Source: Demequina flava (lineage in GTDB: Bacteria > Actinomycetota > Actinomycetes > Actinomycetales > Demequinaceae). From it: a DNA stretch of 64,000 bases. The stretch's first letter is position 1. Each line of letters starts with the position of its first letter. The DNA lies in contig NZ_BBRA01000001.1 of NCBI RefSeq assembly GCF_000975035.1, forward strand, positions 1-64,000, in the 5' to 3' direction. Of this stretch, positions 48,395-59,285 are shown piece by piece. Under the pieces are notes generated by a model. The model ran no database searches. It saw only the letters and a program-made list of their open reading frames with translations, and was not told the origin of the DNA. A program made the position numbers and the translations under genes.

Positions 48395-48733
48395 GCTGTG
48401 GTGATGCCTTTCGGGGCAAGGTGCCGGACGCGTCACTGAACGTCAGCAGCGCGTGTTGTCCGTGGAAGTCACGGCACCGGCAATGGTGGCGAAGCGCGAA
48501 GGTGTCCGCGTTCGTTCGCCGAAGAGAGGATTTCTACGAGCCGCGCTGGTGTCCAGTTGGTGGACGTGGGCCTAGATACAGGCCGAGCGCTAAGCGAGAA
48601 GGAGAAGCAATCTGCGACGCGTGTCCGGTCTTGTCGACCGGGCTACAGCCTCAAGGATACCAGGTGCAGCGCCAGCGGCGTGGATCCTGGAGAGCGCCGG
48701 GCTAACCGGAACTCCCCAGGACCGCCAGAAGGC
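48395..48733 (-). other. Long non-coding leader upstream of the helicase gene
   Basis: No credible gene is seen here. On the minus strand the region would be the helicase 5' leader. It contains a small hairpin CCGGTC-TTGTC-GACCGG at 48625-48641 and a weaker GGCCT/AGGCC repeat. Neither has a T-run. Confidence 0.4.
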
Positions 48734-51337
48734 CTAGCGCAACTGCGCGCCGAACTCCTTCTCTGCGGAAGCGATGATCGCCTCGCGCACAGCGAGCACC
48801 TCATCAGCCTGGAGCGTGTGGTCGGCAGAGCGGAGGCGGACGTTCACGGCCAGCGACTTCTCGCCTTCGCCGATCTGTTCGCCTTCGTAGACGTCGAATA
48901 CGCGGGCGTCCTCGACGATCTCTCCCCCGGCGCGCTTCACTGCATCGACAAGTTCGCCAGCGGCGACATCCGCCGCCACGACGAACGCGAAGTCCTCCTT
49001 CGCGACGACCTGCTGCGACACAGCCACAGCCTCAACGATGGAGCCTTCGCCCTCTTCGATCAGCGGATCGAGGATGACCTCGAACGCCACGGAGCGCGCG
49101 GGCAAACCGAGCGTCTCGCAAACCTTGGGGTGCAGCTCACCGGCGTGCGCAACGAACGAGCCGTCTGCGAGCCAGTAGCTCGCGCCGCGACCCGGGTGCC
49201 ACGGCATGCGCGCACCCTGCGACACGACAACCTCAACACCGGCAGCACGCGCAATGCGCTCCACTGCGGCGAGGGCGTCTTCCCAGCTCCACGCCGTCGC
49301 GTGACCGTTCCAGCCAGCACGCACGCGGTTACCCGCCATGATGCCGGCGACGCGGCGCTCCTGGCCGGGTAGCGCCTCGTTGAGCGCCTGGATCTCCTCA
49401 GGCGTGATGCGGCCGTCGTTCGGGTTGGCCGCAGGCACGTCGCCGATGTTCTTCCCCTGATAGGCGCGCCCCAGCTCGTATACGGCGATGTCCTGCTCGC
49501 CACGGCCCAGGTTCACCTTCACGGCGTCGACGAGCGTCGCCATCATCGAGGTGCGCATGATCGGCAACTCGGCAGACAGCGGGTTGGCCAGGCGCACAAT
49601 GTCGCGACGGGCATCAACGTCGGCGATGCCGAGCTCGTCCAGGCGCGACTCCGCGATGAACGGGTACGTCAGCACCTCGGTCAGGCCGGACTCGGCGAGC
49701 GTGCGCGCCACCGAACGACGCACGCGCTGGCCATGCGTCAGCCCACGCCCAGGAGGCGCCACGGGCAGCACGGAAGGCAGGTTGTCGTAGCCACGCAGGC
49801 GTGCGACCTCCTCAACGAGGTTCACCGGTGCTTCAAGGTCCGGGCGCCACGTGGGCGGCGTGACGAGTAGCGATTCGTAGTCGCGGTCGACCTCGCAGCC
49901 AACCTCCTCGAGCGCCGCAACGACCTCGTCGGGCGTGTACTCCACACCCACAATGAGGGACGGGAACGCCACATCCATGGCAATCTGCGGAAGCGCGACG
50001 GTCGAGTCGACGTCGGTGAAGACGTCCTCGATCTCACCCCCACCAAACTCCTTCATCAGCTCCAGGGCTCGCTGCACCGCCAGCGGCGGGAGCTGCGTGT
50101 CGACTCCACGCTCGAAACGGCGCGACGCCTCGGACCCCAGACGGTGCCGGCGCGCGGTGCGGGCGATCGTGATGGGGTCGAAGTGCGCGGCCTCAAGCAG
50201 GATGTCGGTGGTCGCGTCGGAAACCTCAGTCTCCGCTCCACCCATGACACCGGCCATACCAATGGCACGAGCACCGTGACCACCGGCGGAGTCCGTGATG
50301 AGCAGGTCCTCTTCCGACAGCGAGCGCACAGCGTCGTCAAGCGTCGTCAGCTTCTCGCCAGTGTGAGCACGGCGCACCACGATGGGCTCGGTCAGCGTGC
50401 CCAGGTCGTAGGCGTGCAGCGGCTGGCCTAGCTCGAGCATCACGTAGTTGGTGACGTCGACAGCCAGCGAGATGGGACGCATCCCTGCCTGGTCAAGGCG
50501 ACGCTTCATCCATGCTGGAGACGCGGCAGTGGGATCGAAGCCGCGCAGGCGGCGCGCCACGAAGCGATCGCAACCGACGGTGTCGCGCACGGGCGCCTGG
50601 TCCTCGACGACCACAGCGAAACCGTCGCCGGCAGTTCCGGTGACCGAAACATCGGCCGGATCCCGGAACTCCTGCCCCGTGGCGTGGCTGTATTCACGTG
50701 CGACACCGCGCACGGAGAACGAGTAGCCGCGGTCGGGGGTCACGTTGATCTCGAGGGTGGACTCGTCCAGGCCCATGAGGGCAATGGCCGATGCTCCAGG
50801 CACCAAGTCGCCGTCGCTCACCAAACCGGGGAACGTGACCTCGGACTCACCGGACGGCGAGGACAGCACGATGATGCCGTCGTGGTCCTCCCCCAGGCCC
50901 AGCTCCTTGGACGAGCAGATCATGCCGTCAGACCAGTGGCCATACGTCTTGCGGCCACCGATTTGGAAGTTTCCAGGAAGCACGCCGCCGGGCAGGATGC
51001 ACACCACGAAGTCGCCCTCGTGGAAGTTATGCGCACCGCACACAATGCCCTTGGAGGAGGGGTACTCCTCCTTGTTGTCAGGCTTGTGGCCGGGGCCCGC
51101 AGGGTCGTTGTGCTCCCCCACGTCCACGCGGCAGTAGTTGACGGTCTTGCCGTTGGAGGCAGTCTCCTTGGTCAGCGTCATCACGCGACCAATCACGAGC
51201 GGGCCGGACACGCCGCCGCCCTCGATGCCTTCTTCTTCCAGGCCCACCTTGGCGAGCGCTGCGGCTACGTCCTCGGCGGTGTGTCCGTCAACGAGAGAGA
51301 CGGACTCTTCAAGCCACTTCAGCGGAATCTTAGGCAC
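48734..51337 (-). CDS. pheT: Phenylalanyl-tRNA synthetase beta subunit
   Basis: An 867 aa subunit, a full-length PheT, with the N-terminal tRNA-binding OB fold (the GVVCGAHNF-like GIVCGAHNFHEGDFVVC block), B3/B4 editing region, B5 domains and a C-terminal FDX anticodon-binding domain (VSQQVVAKEDFAFVVAADVAAGELVDAVK). The GTG start directly abuts the pheS stop, so expression is coupled. Confidence 0.96.
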   Translation of the reverse strand: MPKIPLKWLEESVSLVDGHTAEDVAAALAKVGLEEEGIEGGGVSGPLVIGRVMTLTKETASNGKTVNYCRVDVGEHNDPAGPGHKPDNKEEYPSSKGIVCGAHNFHEGDFVVCILPGGVLPGNFQIGGRKTYGHWSDGMICSSKELGLGEDHDGIIVLSSPSGESEVTFPGLVSDGDLVPGASAIALMGLDESTLEINVTPDRGYSFSVRGVAREYSHATGQEFRDPADVSVTGTAGDGFAVVVEDQAPVRDTVGCDRFVARRLRGFDPTAASPAWMKRRLDQAGMRPISLAVDVTNYVMLELGQPLHAYDLGTLTEPIVVRRAHTGEKLTTLDDAVRSLSEEDLLITDSAGGHGARAIGMAGVMGGAETEVSDATTDILLEAAHFDPITIARTARRHRLGSEASRRFERGVDTQLPPLAVQRALELMKEFGGGEIEDVFTDVDSTVALPQIAMDVAFPSLIVGVEYTPDEVVAALEEVGCEVDRDYESLLVTPPTWRPDLEAPVNLVEEVARLRGYDNLPSVLPVAPPGRGLTHGQRVRRSVARTLAESGLTEVLTYPFIAESRLDELGIADVDARRDIVRLANPLSAELPIMRTSMMATLVDAVKVNLGRGEQDIAVYELGRAYQGKNIGDVPAANPNDGRITPEEIQALNEALPGQERRVAGIMAGNRVRAGWNGHATAWSWEDALAAVERIARAAGVEVVVSQGARMPWHPGRGASYWLADGSFVAHAGELHPKVCETLGLPARSVAFEVILDPLIEEGEGSIVEAVAVSQQVVAKEDFAFVVAADVAAGELVDAVKRAGGEIVEDARVFDVYEGEQIGEGEKSLAVNVRLRSADHTLQADEVLAVREAIIASAEKEFGAQLR

Positions 51338-52631
<1,294 letters not shown>

Positions 52632-52672
52632 GAGAACTACTGTATCGGGAACGCCGACGCATCCCCGGCATC

Positions 52673-52683
52673 GGGCCGATGCT
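52673..52683 (+). repeat. Intergenic motif copy GGGCCGATGCT
   Basis: It lies 15 bases past the stop end of the small membrane gene at 52699 and upstream of the pheST leader promoter, followed by CGCTCAGG. Confidence 0.65.
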
Positions 52684-52698
52684 CGCTCAGGTTTCGAA

Positions 52699-53160
52699 TT
52701 AACCGGAAGCCAGGAGGCCGGCAAGCAAGATGACGATCAGGCCACCTGCCACGGTGTTGATGATCGGCAGAGCGATCCGCAGGAAGATCGGCATTGCGGG
52801 AGTCTTCACCACGCGCACCGACATGAAGAACAACACCAGCCCCAAGACCACAGCGAGGAAGCTTCCGAGGAGCACCAGCAGCAGCGGCGCGAACATCGCG
52901 ATCTTCTCTGCCAGCGTGGCGTGTGCGCCCATGCGGAAAATCTCGGTGCCCTGCCACGACAGGCGCTGGAACCCAGGAACCCACCCGTGTGCTCGGAGCT
53001 CGCCCATTTCGCCGTTGGCCATGGGGATCAGCCACCGGCCGCGGCGCCGCGAGACGATCTCGTCGTCGTGGCGAATGAAGTAGAGAACGCCCTGGGCACC
53101 CTTAATCTCAGTGGAGCCCACTGAGCCGGGCAGTTCTAGCGGCGTGATTTCGTTGGTCAT
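52699..53160 (-). CDS. Small membrane protein, unknown function
   Basis: A 153 aa product: a soluble N-terminal half (GVLYFIRHDDEIVSRRRGRWLIPMANGEMGELRAHGWVPGF) and two C-terminal membrane spans (about residues 88-112 and 124-150). No domain is recognised. It is 50 bases downstream of the diguanylate cyclase on the same strand and may be cotranscribed with it. Confidence 0.6.
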   Translation of the reverse strand: MTNEITPLELPGSVGSTEIKGAQGVLYFIRHDDEIVSRRRGRWLIPMANGEMGELRAHGWVPGFQRLSWQGTEIFRMGAHATLAEKIAMFAPLLLVLLGSFLAVVLGLVLFFMSVRVVKTPAMPIFLRIALPIINTVAGGLIVILLAGLLASG

Positions 53161-53211
53161 GCGTACCTCGTTTCCGCGCTGAGGTTAACAGCCGCGTGTT
53201 TCCGCTTGGTA

Positions 53212-54849
53212 TCAGCGTGGGGTGTCGTCGGCGGTCGGCGTCCCGGTGTCGTCGGGATCCAGGCCGGCGTCAGGACCGTACGCACGGCCCTTGCGGGTCC
53301 TCTTTCCGCGCACCAGGCGCTCGTCCGCTTCCGACAACAGCGCGTGAAGCTCAACGCGCGTGCCAGGAGCGATGACGGTGTACCCGGCGGTCACGCCCAC
53401 GTGCACAGCGTCGCCAGACACCGCATGAATCTTCTGCGCGACGGCCTCGCGCAAGCGTTCTGCGAGGACTCCTCCGTCATCAACGTGGCGGACGCTGTGG
53501 AGAGTGACGAACTCGTCTCCCCCGAAGCGCGCAGCCACGTCCTTGCCGCGTGTTGAGTCCCGCATCGCGGTTGCCGCGGCGATCAGCACCTGGTCGCCGG
53601 CATCGTGGCCCGCGGAGTCGTTCAGCGCCTTGAAGTTGTCGAGATCGAGCACCGTGAGCACCACCGCGTCGCCTTGTTCAACGGAGCGGTCGAGCAGGCG
53701 GTCACCGCGCAGCGTGAACTCCGCCCGATTCACGAGGTTGGTGAGAGGGTCCCGGGCCGCGTTGTGGCGCAATCTGCGCAATGGCCGCCTCACTTGCCAG
53801 ATCAGTACCGCTGCGATCACCGTGACGGTGAAGGAGTACAGGGTGATCCAGGCAAGCAAGTCGCGTGTGCCACCCAAGCCGCTCGACAACTGACTGGAAT
53901 CGGCCGTCATATGGATGTACCAGTCCAGGTTGTCCTCAGCGGCGAAGGTCTGGTCAAGAACGAGGGTCTGGCCGCGTTCGGTGAAGCGGGCCTGGTCCGG
54001 TCCACCTGGAGAGCCTTCCGTCGCGATCCCGAGATCGGTGGCGTAAGGCACTTCGCCGGTGTCGACGACGTACGACGTCAAAGCGTCGAGGTACTCCAGT
54101 GGGACAGCGATGACGTGAGAGTCCGCGGACAGGACCACCGCCTCGGCTCCGGCCCCCAGTGGCAGGTCGTCGAGAACGTCCCCGAGCGCGTCCAAGCTCA
54201 AGTCAGCGCCGATCACTGCAACTGGGTCCCCTGTGGGCCGCTCGCGCGCTGCCAGCGCGACAGAGACAAGTGGCGCCGGCGCAACGAAGGACACGTAGGG
54301 GTCGGTCCACTCGATGTGAGCGCCGTCTTCCCCCGCGAGGTACCAAGGGCGAACGCGTGGGTCGTACTCTGTGTCTCCAGTGGCCGGCTCGCCGAGCGGG
54401 GTAAACACACTGTCGTAGGTCAGGACATCGACCTGACCATCGCCAGTGGACGCTCGCGACACATATCCCCCGGCAGAGCGCTCGAGGTTGAGAAACGCCC
54501 CATCCGGCCAGCCCACATACATCGATCGCACATCGGGAGCCGCGACCATCCGCTGGTACAGGGAGTTCAGAAGATCGTCATCGGATGGAGCCTGGTCGCC
54601 TCGCGTGATCTGCAGTGCGGTGGCAATGACGGCACTCTCCGCGAATTGGGCGTAGCGCGCGACGCGCTCGGTCGTGAGGTCCCCAACGTAGGAATAGGTG
54701 TCAAGAGCGGCGTCTTCCAGCTTGCGGTCCGCGGCAACGGCGAACACGACGGTAGCGGCGCCTTGCACCACAGCGATCGATGCAATCAGCACCAACGCCA
54801 ACAGATACCCGCGCGTGCGAGTAAGCCGCCAGCGCCTACGAATACCCAT
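53212..54849 (-). CDS. Membrane diguanylate cyclase with Cache sensor
   Basis: A 545 aa signalling protein. One N-terminal membrane span, a periplasmic-side Cache-type sensor (about residues 45-325, including the WYLAGEDGAHIEWTDPYVS block), a second span, then a GGDEF domain with the intact active loop RFGGDEF (443-447). An inhibitory-site RGKD lies five residues before it, so product feedback is expected. No EAL domain is seen. It should make cyclic di-GMP in response to an external ligand. Confidence 0.9.
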   Translation of the reverse strand: MGIRRRWRLTRTRGYLLALVLIASIAVVQGAATVVFAVAADRKLEDAALDTYSYVGDLTTERVARYAQFAESAVIATALQITRGDQAPSDDDLLNSLYQRMVAAPDVRSMYVGWPDGAFLNLERSAGGYVSRASTGDGQVDVLTYDSVFTPLGEPATGDTEYDPRVRPWYLAGEDGAHIEWTDPYVSFVAPAPLVSVALAARERPTGDPVAVIGADLSLDALGDVLDDLPLGAGAEAVVLSADSHVIAVPLEYLDALTSYVVDTGEVPYATDLGIATEGSPGGPDQARFTERGQTLVLDQTFAAEDNLDWYIHMTADSSQLSSGLGGTRDLLAWITLYSFTVTVIAAVLIWQVRRPLRRLRHNAARDPLTNLVNRAEFTLRGDRLLDRSVEQGDAVVLTVLDLDNFKALNDSAGHDAGDQVLIAAATAMRDSTRGKDVAARFGGDEFVTLHSVRHVDDGGVLAERLREAVAQKIHAVSGDAVHVGVTAGYTVIAPGTRVELHALLSEADERLVRGKRTRKGRAYGPDAGLDPDDTGTPTADDTPR

Positions 54850-54923
54850 GGATCAAGGTTAAGCAAGGGCTATGGCCACGATTGGCCAATTACGTGTGGA
54901 GTGTGTCACCCACACCCGCGGCG

Positions 54924-55766
54924 TCAGGCTGAGTGCTGAGCCTGCGCGGAGGCGTACAAGCAGACGCTTGCCGCGGTTGCGAGGTTGAGGCTTTCGGCGC
55001 GGCCGTAGATCGGAATTCGCACCACCTGATCGACGAGCGACAGTTCGTCGTCGCTGAATCCCCAGGCCTCGTTGCCGAAGACCCACGCGGTGGGCTCGGA
55101 AAGGGCCGATGCATCGGCTGAGTTATCGCCCAGCGTCACGTCCCCGGAACCATCAGCGGCGAGGAGTCGCAGGCCCGCAGTCGACAGCGCCGCGAGGGCA
55201 TCCTCGTACGGGAGCGACCGCACGACGGGAAGGTGGAACAGGCTTCCTGCAGTCGCGCGGATCACCTTGGGGTTCGAAATGTCCACGCACTGCCCGGCGA
55301 GGACGACAGCGTCAGCCCCTGCAGCATCGGCCGCACGAATTACCGTGCCGGCGTTACCTGGATCCCGGACGTTACTGAGGACCGCAACCAGGGTGGGCTT
55401 GGTCGCCACGACGTCGTCGAGCGAGGTGCCGGCATCATCCAGCACCGCGACGACGCCTTGTGCGTCCTTACTCATTCCCTCAAGCACCTGCGCGGTGCCG
55501 AGGTGAACGTAGCGCCCGGCGTCCAATGCACGCTGGGCGATCTCGGGGTGGCGCTCAAGCGCCTCTTCCGAGATGTAGAGGTCGCGAACGCGTTCGGGAA
55601 CGCACGTCACGGCCTCTCGCGCTGCTTGCGGCCCCTCCACGAGGAGGGCACCGACGCGCGAACGCGCAGAACGCCCCGCAAGCGCGGCGACCTTCTTGAT
55701 GCGCTCAGCCTTCACGTTGGTGAGGGTGAGCTCCAGGTCTGCCAGCGATGCGGGGCGTTCTGTCAT
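54924..55766 (-). CDS. TrmH/SpoU-family RNA 2'-O-methyltransferase
   Basis: A 280 aa SPOUT methylase with an N-terminal substrate-binding domain (VGALLVEGPQAAREA) and the knotted SAM domain: LSNVRDPGNAGTVIRAADAAGADAVVL, VFGNEAWGFSDDE and the C-terminal VRIPIYGRAESLNLATAASVCLY. It methylates rRNA or tRNA; the exact nucleotide is not evident. Its position 12 bases after rplT is common in actinobacteria. Confidence 0.9.
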   Translation of the reverse strand: MTERPASLADLELTLTNVKAERIKKVAALAGRSARSRVGALLVEGPQAAREAVTCVPERVRDLYISEEALERHPEIAQRALDAGRYVHLGTAQVLEGMSKDAQGVVAVLDDAGTSLDDVVATKPTLVAVLSNVRDPGNAGTVIRAADAAGADAVVLAGQCVDISNPKVIRATAGSLFHLPVVRSLPYEDALAALSTAGLRLLAADGSGDVTLGDNSADASALSEPTAWVFGNEAWGFSDDELSLVDQVVRIPIYGRAESLNLATAASVCLYASAQAQHSA

Positions 55767-55777
55767 GCGAATGCGCT

Positions 55778-56158
55778 TTACGCGGCGGGAGCGTTGACGT
55801 CCTCGGGAAGCGCCTTCTTGGCAGCCTCCACGAGGGTCGCGAACGCGGCCTCGTCGTTCACAGCGATCTCTGCGAGCATGCGACGGTCAACCTCGATCTC
55901 AGCAGCCTTGAGGCCCTGGATGAAGCGGTTGTACGTCATGCCGTTCGCACGAGCTGCGGCGTTGATGCGCTGGATCCACAGACGACGGAAGTCGCCCTTA
56001 CGCTTACGGCGGTCGCCGTAGCTGTAGACCATTGAGTGGGTGACCTGCTCCTTTGCCTTGCGGTAAAGGCGCGAGCGCTGGCCGCGGTAACCCGCTGCCC
56101 GCTCGAGGGTGCTACGGCGCTTCTTGTGGGCGTTTACTGCCCGCTTGACGCGTGCCAT
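55778..56158 (-). CDS. rplT: 50S ribosomal protein L20
   Basis: A 126 aa L20, slightly longer than usual because of an Ala-rich C-terminus. The signature [33 protein letters not shown] is clear. It is third in infC-rpmI-rplT, a ribosomal unit controlled in several phyla by L20 itself. Confidence 0.97.
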   Translation of the reverse strand: MARVKRAVNAHKKRRSTLERAAGYRGQRSRLYRKAKEQVTHSMVYSYGDRRKRKGDFRRLWIQRINAAARANGMTYNRFIQGLKAAEIEVDRRMLAEIAVNDEAAFATLVEAAKKALPEDVNAPAA

Positions 56159-56184
56159 GTGTTACTCCTTGCGTTAAACGGGCG

Positions 56185-56379
56185 TTACTCGCCCAGCAGC
56201 TTCTTGATCTTCTTCGAGTCGGCGTCCGACAGAATCGCCGAACCGGCGACGCGGCGCTTGCGCGAGGAGGTCTTCTCCTCGAACTTGTGCACGTTCATTG
56301 CGTGAGCGTGCTTCACCTTGCCGGTGCCAGTGAGCTTGAAGCGCTTCTTGGCGCCCGAGTGGGTCTTGTTCTTCGGCAT
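56185..56379 (-). CDS. rpmI: 50S ribosomal protein L35
   Basis: A 64 aa basic protein beginning MPKNKTHSGAKKRFKLTGTGKVKH, an unmistakable L35. It lies between infC and rplT with short gaps, so it is cotranscribed. Confidence 0.97.
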   Translation of the reverse strand: MPKNKTHSGAKKRFKLTGTGKVKHAHAMNVHKFEEKTSSRKRRVAGSAILSDADSKKIKKLLGE

Positions 56380-56434
56380 GTCTGCCCTTTCTTGACATCA
56401 GGCCCGGTTGTGACCGGACGCGTCTGTACCCGGC

Positions 56435-57058
56435 TTATTCGCCGGACGGCTTCTTGGCAGCCTTCGCGGCTGCTCGCTCTTCACGCTCAGCGGTCGCTGC
56501 GACCTTTGCCGCATCGCGCGCCTTGCGCTGCTCTTCCTTGGCTTCCGCCTTCTTCTTCAGCGGGCCCAGGACGAGCGACATATTGCGCCCCTCTTGCGAA
56601 GGTGCGTTCTCGACGACTCCGTACTCCTCGAGCTCAGCCGCCAGCTTCATCAGCAGGCGACGACCCATCTCAGGACGGGACTGTTCGCGACCGCGGAACA
56701 TGATCGTGACCTTGACCTTGTCGCCGCCCTTAAGGAAGCGGATGACGTGGCCCTTCTTGGTCTCGTAGTCGTGCTCGTCGATCTTGAGGCGGAATCGCAT
56801 CTCTTTGATCTCAGTGTTGGCCTGGTTGCGCCGGGCCTCACGTGCCTTGACAGCCGCCTCGTACTTGAACTTTCCGTAGTCCATGAGCTTGACGACTGGG
56901 GGGCGCGAGTTGGGAGCGACCTCGACAAGGTCAAGCTCTGATTCCTGCGCCAGACGGAGCGCATCCTCAATGCGGACAATGCCGACCTGCTCGCCCTGCG
57001 GTCCGACAAGACGGACCTCAGGAACGCGGATGCGATCGTTGATGCGGGGCTCGTTGAT
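56435..57058 (-). CDS. infC: Translation initiation factor IF-3 with AUC start
   Basis: A 207 aa IF-3. The N-terminal domain begins [17 protein letters not shown] and reaches the conserved [10 protein letters not shown], followed by the C-terminal domain ([24 protein letters not shown]). No ATG, GTG or TTG is in frame between the last upstream stop and this conserved N-terminus. AAGGAG stands six bases before an ATC codon at 57058, so AUC is the likely start, as with the AUU of E. coli infC, whose rare start lets IF-3 repress its own translation. The tail is Lys/Ala-rich. Confidence 0.9.
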   Translation of the reverse strand: MNEPRINDRIRVPEVRLVGPQGEQVGIVRIEDALRLAQESELDLVEVAPNSRPPVVKLMDYGKFKYEAAVKAREARRNQANTEIKEMRFRLKIDEHDYETKKGHVIRFLKGGDKVKVTIMFRGREQSRPEMGRRLLMKLAAELEEYGVVENAPSQEGRNMSLVLGPLKKKAEAKEEQRKARDAAKVAATAEREERAAAKAAKKPSGE

Positions 57059-57104
57059 GAGTGGCTCCTTACACAGTGGACGTGGCTACTACCCCCGAGC
57101 AAGG

Positions 57105-57137
57105 AAAAAGGCCCTCACCCGAACACGAGTGAAGGCC
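57105..57137 (-). terminator. Intrinsic terminator/attenuator in the infC leader
   Basis: On the minus strand GAGTGAAGGCC pairs (via GGCCTTCACTC/GGGTGAGGGCC) across a 6-base loop into a strong 10-11-bp stem followed by TTTTT, 47 bases before the infC start. Since only the infC promoter can lie upstream on this strand, it must work as an attenuator. Confidence 0.7.
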
Positions 57138-57284
57138 ACCGTCATATCTGTACTGGCCTCATCGTAATGAGGTCGATACCTGACATGGGACCCAGGCCCA
57201 TTTGCTGGCCCTAGGGTGGGAGGTGGACTCCACTTGCGCGCCGAGAAACCTCTTCCCGGCCGGTCGACTCACAAGGATATCACG

Positions 57285-57650
57285 ATGACTGACTCCCCGT
57301 CCGCCAATGACTCACTGGGCGGCGCTGACGCCAACGCGGCACGCGATCTCGCCGAGGTCAATGCGGTGGAACTTATCTCTACTGTAAGCGTTCATCTACT
57401 GAGCGCCGCCGCGCTCCGTTGCGGATTGGCCGACGAAGGCGAAGAGCACCAGGACCTCGATGAGGCCCGCACGCTCATCAACGCCCTCGCTGGTCTGATT
57501 ACAGCGTCCTCACCGGATCTCGGCGACACTCATGCACGCGCGCTGCGTGATGGATTGCGAAGCGTACAGTTGGCGTTCCGGGAAGCCTCAGTGGTTCCCG
57601 ATGCGCCGGGTGAAGGCCCAGGAGAGAAGTACACGGGGGCAGTGAGCTAG
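57285..57650 (+). CDS. DUF1844-family protein
   Basis: A 121 aa protein with the DUF1844 core (VELISTVSVHLLSAAALRCGLA and an acidic helical middle). It is commonly found opposite infC in actinobacteria, as here. Function unknown. ATG 57285 after AAGGA. Confidence 0.82.
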   Translation: MTDSPSANDSLGGADANAARDLAEVNAVELISTVSVHLLSAAALRCGLADEGEEHQDLDEARTLINALAGLITASSPDLGDTHARALRDGLRSVQLAFREASVVPDAPGEGPGEKYTGAVS

Positions 57651-58496
57651 ATGGATCGAACTCCTCAGGAGACAGACACCGACGACACAACTGTCGTTGG
57701 CGACCCTGGCGCGCCTGAGGAGTCCATCACTGACACGGCTGACGAGACTCCCTCGGAGACGGCGGCACCCCCCGCAGAGGTTGAGACAGCTCTCGACGAA
57801 CCGGACAGCACCGATGACGAGGCTGTGAGTACCGACGACGTGTCCGCGAGCGCGGACACCGCGACTGCCGAGCAACGCATTGTCGGAACCGTGCCGGCCA
57901 CCGGACCCATCCCGATCGTTGGCGATGCCATCCCCGTCACGGGTCCCGTTCCCGTCATCCGTCCTATCTACCCACCCAAGCGCCGCCTGCCGTGGATCAT
58001 CTCCACGATTGCGCTCCTGCTCCTGCTGATCGGCGGCGCGTACCTGGGATGGCGGATGTACGAGGTCAATACAGAGTGGCAGGCGTATGCAGGCGATCTG
58101 GAGATGGCCAACTACGAACTGGGCGAGCAGATCGCGCAGGAGCAGGCGACTGTGGTGGAGAAGGAGGCCGAGGTCGACCTCCTGTCGGAGCAGCTCGCCA
58201 ATTCCAACGACCGGTTGCTGGACCTCGCTGACGAGAAAGCCTCCGCTGTCGACGGCCAGGAGTTCAATGAGCAACTCATCGAGGGCCTCAACACGACGTT
58301 GAGCCTGGGGCAGACCGCCACGGCTTCGCTCAACAGCTGCATCGACGGCCTCGAGCAGCTCAACGAATACCTTGCGGCCCCCGAGGACGAGTACGACCCG
58401 GAACAGGTCGAGGACTACGCCGACGGAGTCAACGAACTGTGCGCGGCCTCTGACACTGCGACGGCAAACTTCCAGTCAGCCTTGGCGTCCGAGTGA
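57651..58496 (+). CDS. Membrane protein with acidic N-region and extracellular coiled coil
   Basis: A 281 aa product starting at the ATG immediately after the DUF1844 stop. An acidic, disordered N-terminal 95 residues, one span (LPWIISTIALLLLLIGGAYLGWRM), then a coiled coil rich in Glu and Ala (about 140-200) and a short C-terminal part with two Cys. Unknown function. It overlaps the next gene by GTGA, so it may act with that protease. Confidence 0.65.
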   Translation: MDRTPQETDTDDTTVVGDPGAPEESITDTADETPSETAAPPAEVETALDEPDSTDDEAVSTDDVSASADTATAEQRIVGTVPATGPIPIVGDAIPVTGPVPVIRPIYPPKRRLPWIISTIALLLLLIGGAYLGWRMYEVNTEWQAYAGDLEMANYELGEQIAQEQATVVEKEAEVDLLSEQLANSNDRLLDLADEKASAVDGQEFNEQLIEGLNTTLSLGQTATASLNSCIDGLEQLNEYLAAPEDEYDPEQVEDYADGVNELCAASDTATANFQSALASE

Positions 58497-59236
58497 AACG
58501 CCTCGCTGCCGCCGCCATCGCAGCCGCCCTGACCTTGGGTGGATGCGCGGTCCTCCCCGCATCCCCGGCGCCCATGCCCTCGGACTGGGTGCCGGAGCCC
58601 TCAGCGGCCCCTGAGCTCAACAATGTGGCCCTGTCCCCCGACGGGTTCAGTGCCGCCCAGCGGATGACGTTGCGTGTGCGCAATATTGGTTGCGGATTCA
58701 TCTCGACCGGCTCAGGCTTCGCGCTTGACGCCTACACGCTGGTCACGAACCGTCACGTGATCGACAACACCCAACGCATTGAGTTGTCGACGCACGACGG
58801 CCGCACGGTCGAGGTCGAGACCGCATCAGTCACCACTGTCGCCGATATCGCGATCGTCACCACCGCCACATCGATGGGCGGTGCCTTCGCCGTTCGCGCC
58901 GACGAGGATCCCCTCGAGGGCGACGCGGTCACCGCCGTCGGCTACCCCAAGGGCGGACGCCTCACCACCACTACCGGTGTTGTACTGGGTCCCGTCCAAG
59001 ATCCGCTCGCGGAGGACGGCGCGGGCGGCGCAGTCGACAAGGTTCTGGCAACAACTGTGCCCGTCGAGGTCGGGTCATCCGGCTCACCCGTGCTGAACGA
59101 GGCCGGTGAAGTGGTGGGTGTCGTCTACGCCAAGAACGACAACAATCAGAGTTTCATTGTGCCCGTGTCGACGCTGAACTCGCTACTGACCCAGCCAAGT
59201 CTCCTGGTGCCCGAGCCCACCAACTGCGACGCCTAG
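58493..59236 (+). CDS. Trypsin-like serine protease lipoprotein
   Basis: A 247 aa chymotrypsin-fold protein with a lipoprotein signal (lipobox LGGC, Cys 18) and the catalytic triad H88 (TNRHVI), D118 (VADIAIV) and S198 (VGSSGSPVL). It has no PDZ domain, so it is smaller than DegP/HtrA. It should sit on the outer membrane leaflet. The GTG start overlaps the coiled-coil membrane protein gene, and the two are likely coexpressed. Confidence 0.87.
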   Translation: MKRLAAAAIAAALTLGGCAVLPASPAPMPSDWVPEPSAAPELNNVALSPDGFSAAQRMTLRVRNIGCGFISTGSGFALDAYTLVTNRHVIDNTQRIELSTHDGRTVEVETASVTTVADIAIVTTATSMGGAFAVRADEDPLEGDAVTAVGYPKGGRLTTTTGVVLGPVQDPLAEDGAGGAVDKVLATTVPVEVGSSGSPVLNEAGEVVGVVYAKNDNNQSFIVPVSTLNSLLTQPSLLVPEPTNCDA

Positions 59237-59258
59237 CGTCCGCACCGTGGCGATCGCG

Positions 59259-59268
59259 GCATCGGCCC
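59259..59268 (-). repeat. Intergenic motif copy GCATCGGCCC
   Basis: It lies in the 49-base gap between the convergent protease and SseB genes. Confidence 0.6.
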
Positions 59269-59285
59269 AATGCGCCCACCACACG

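Noticed and set aside
48395-48733. A 116-codon plus-strand frame over the helicase leader
   Set aside because: Cys/Arg/Trp-rich composition, no ribosome site, and it runs across the helicase start region antisense.
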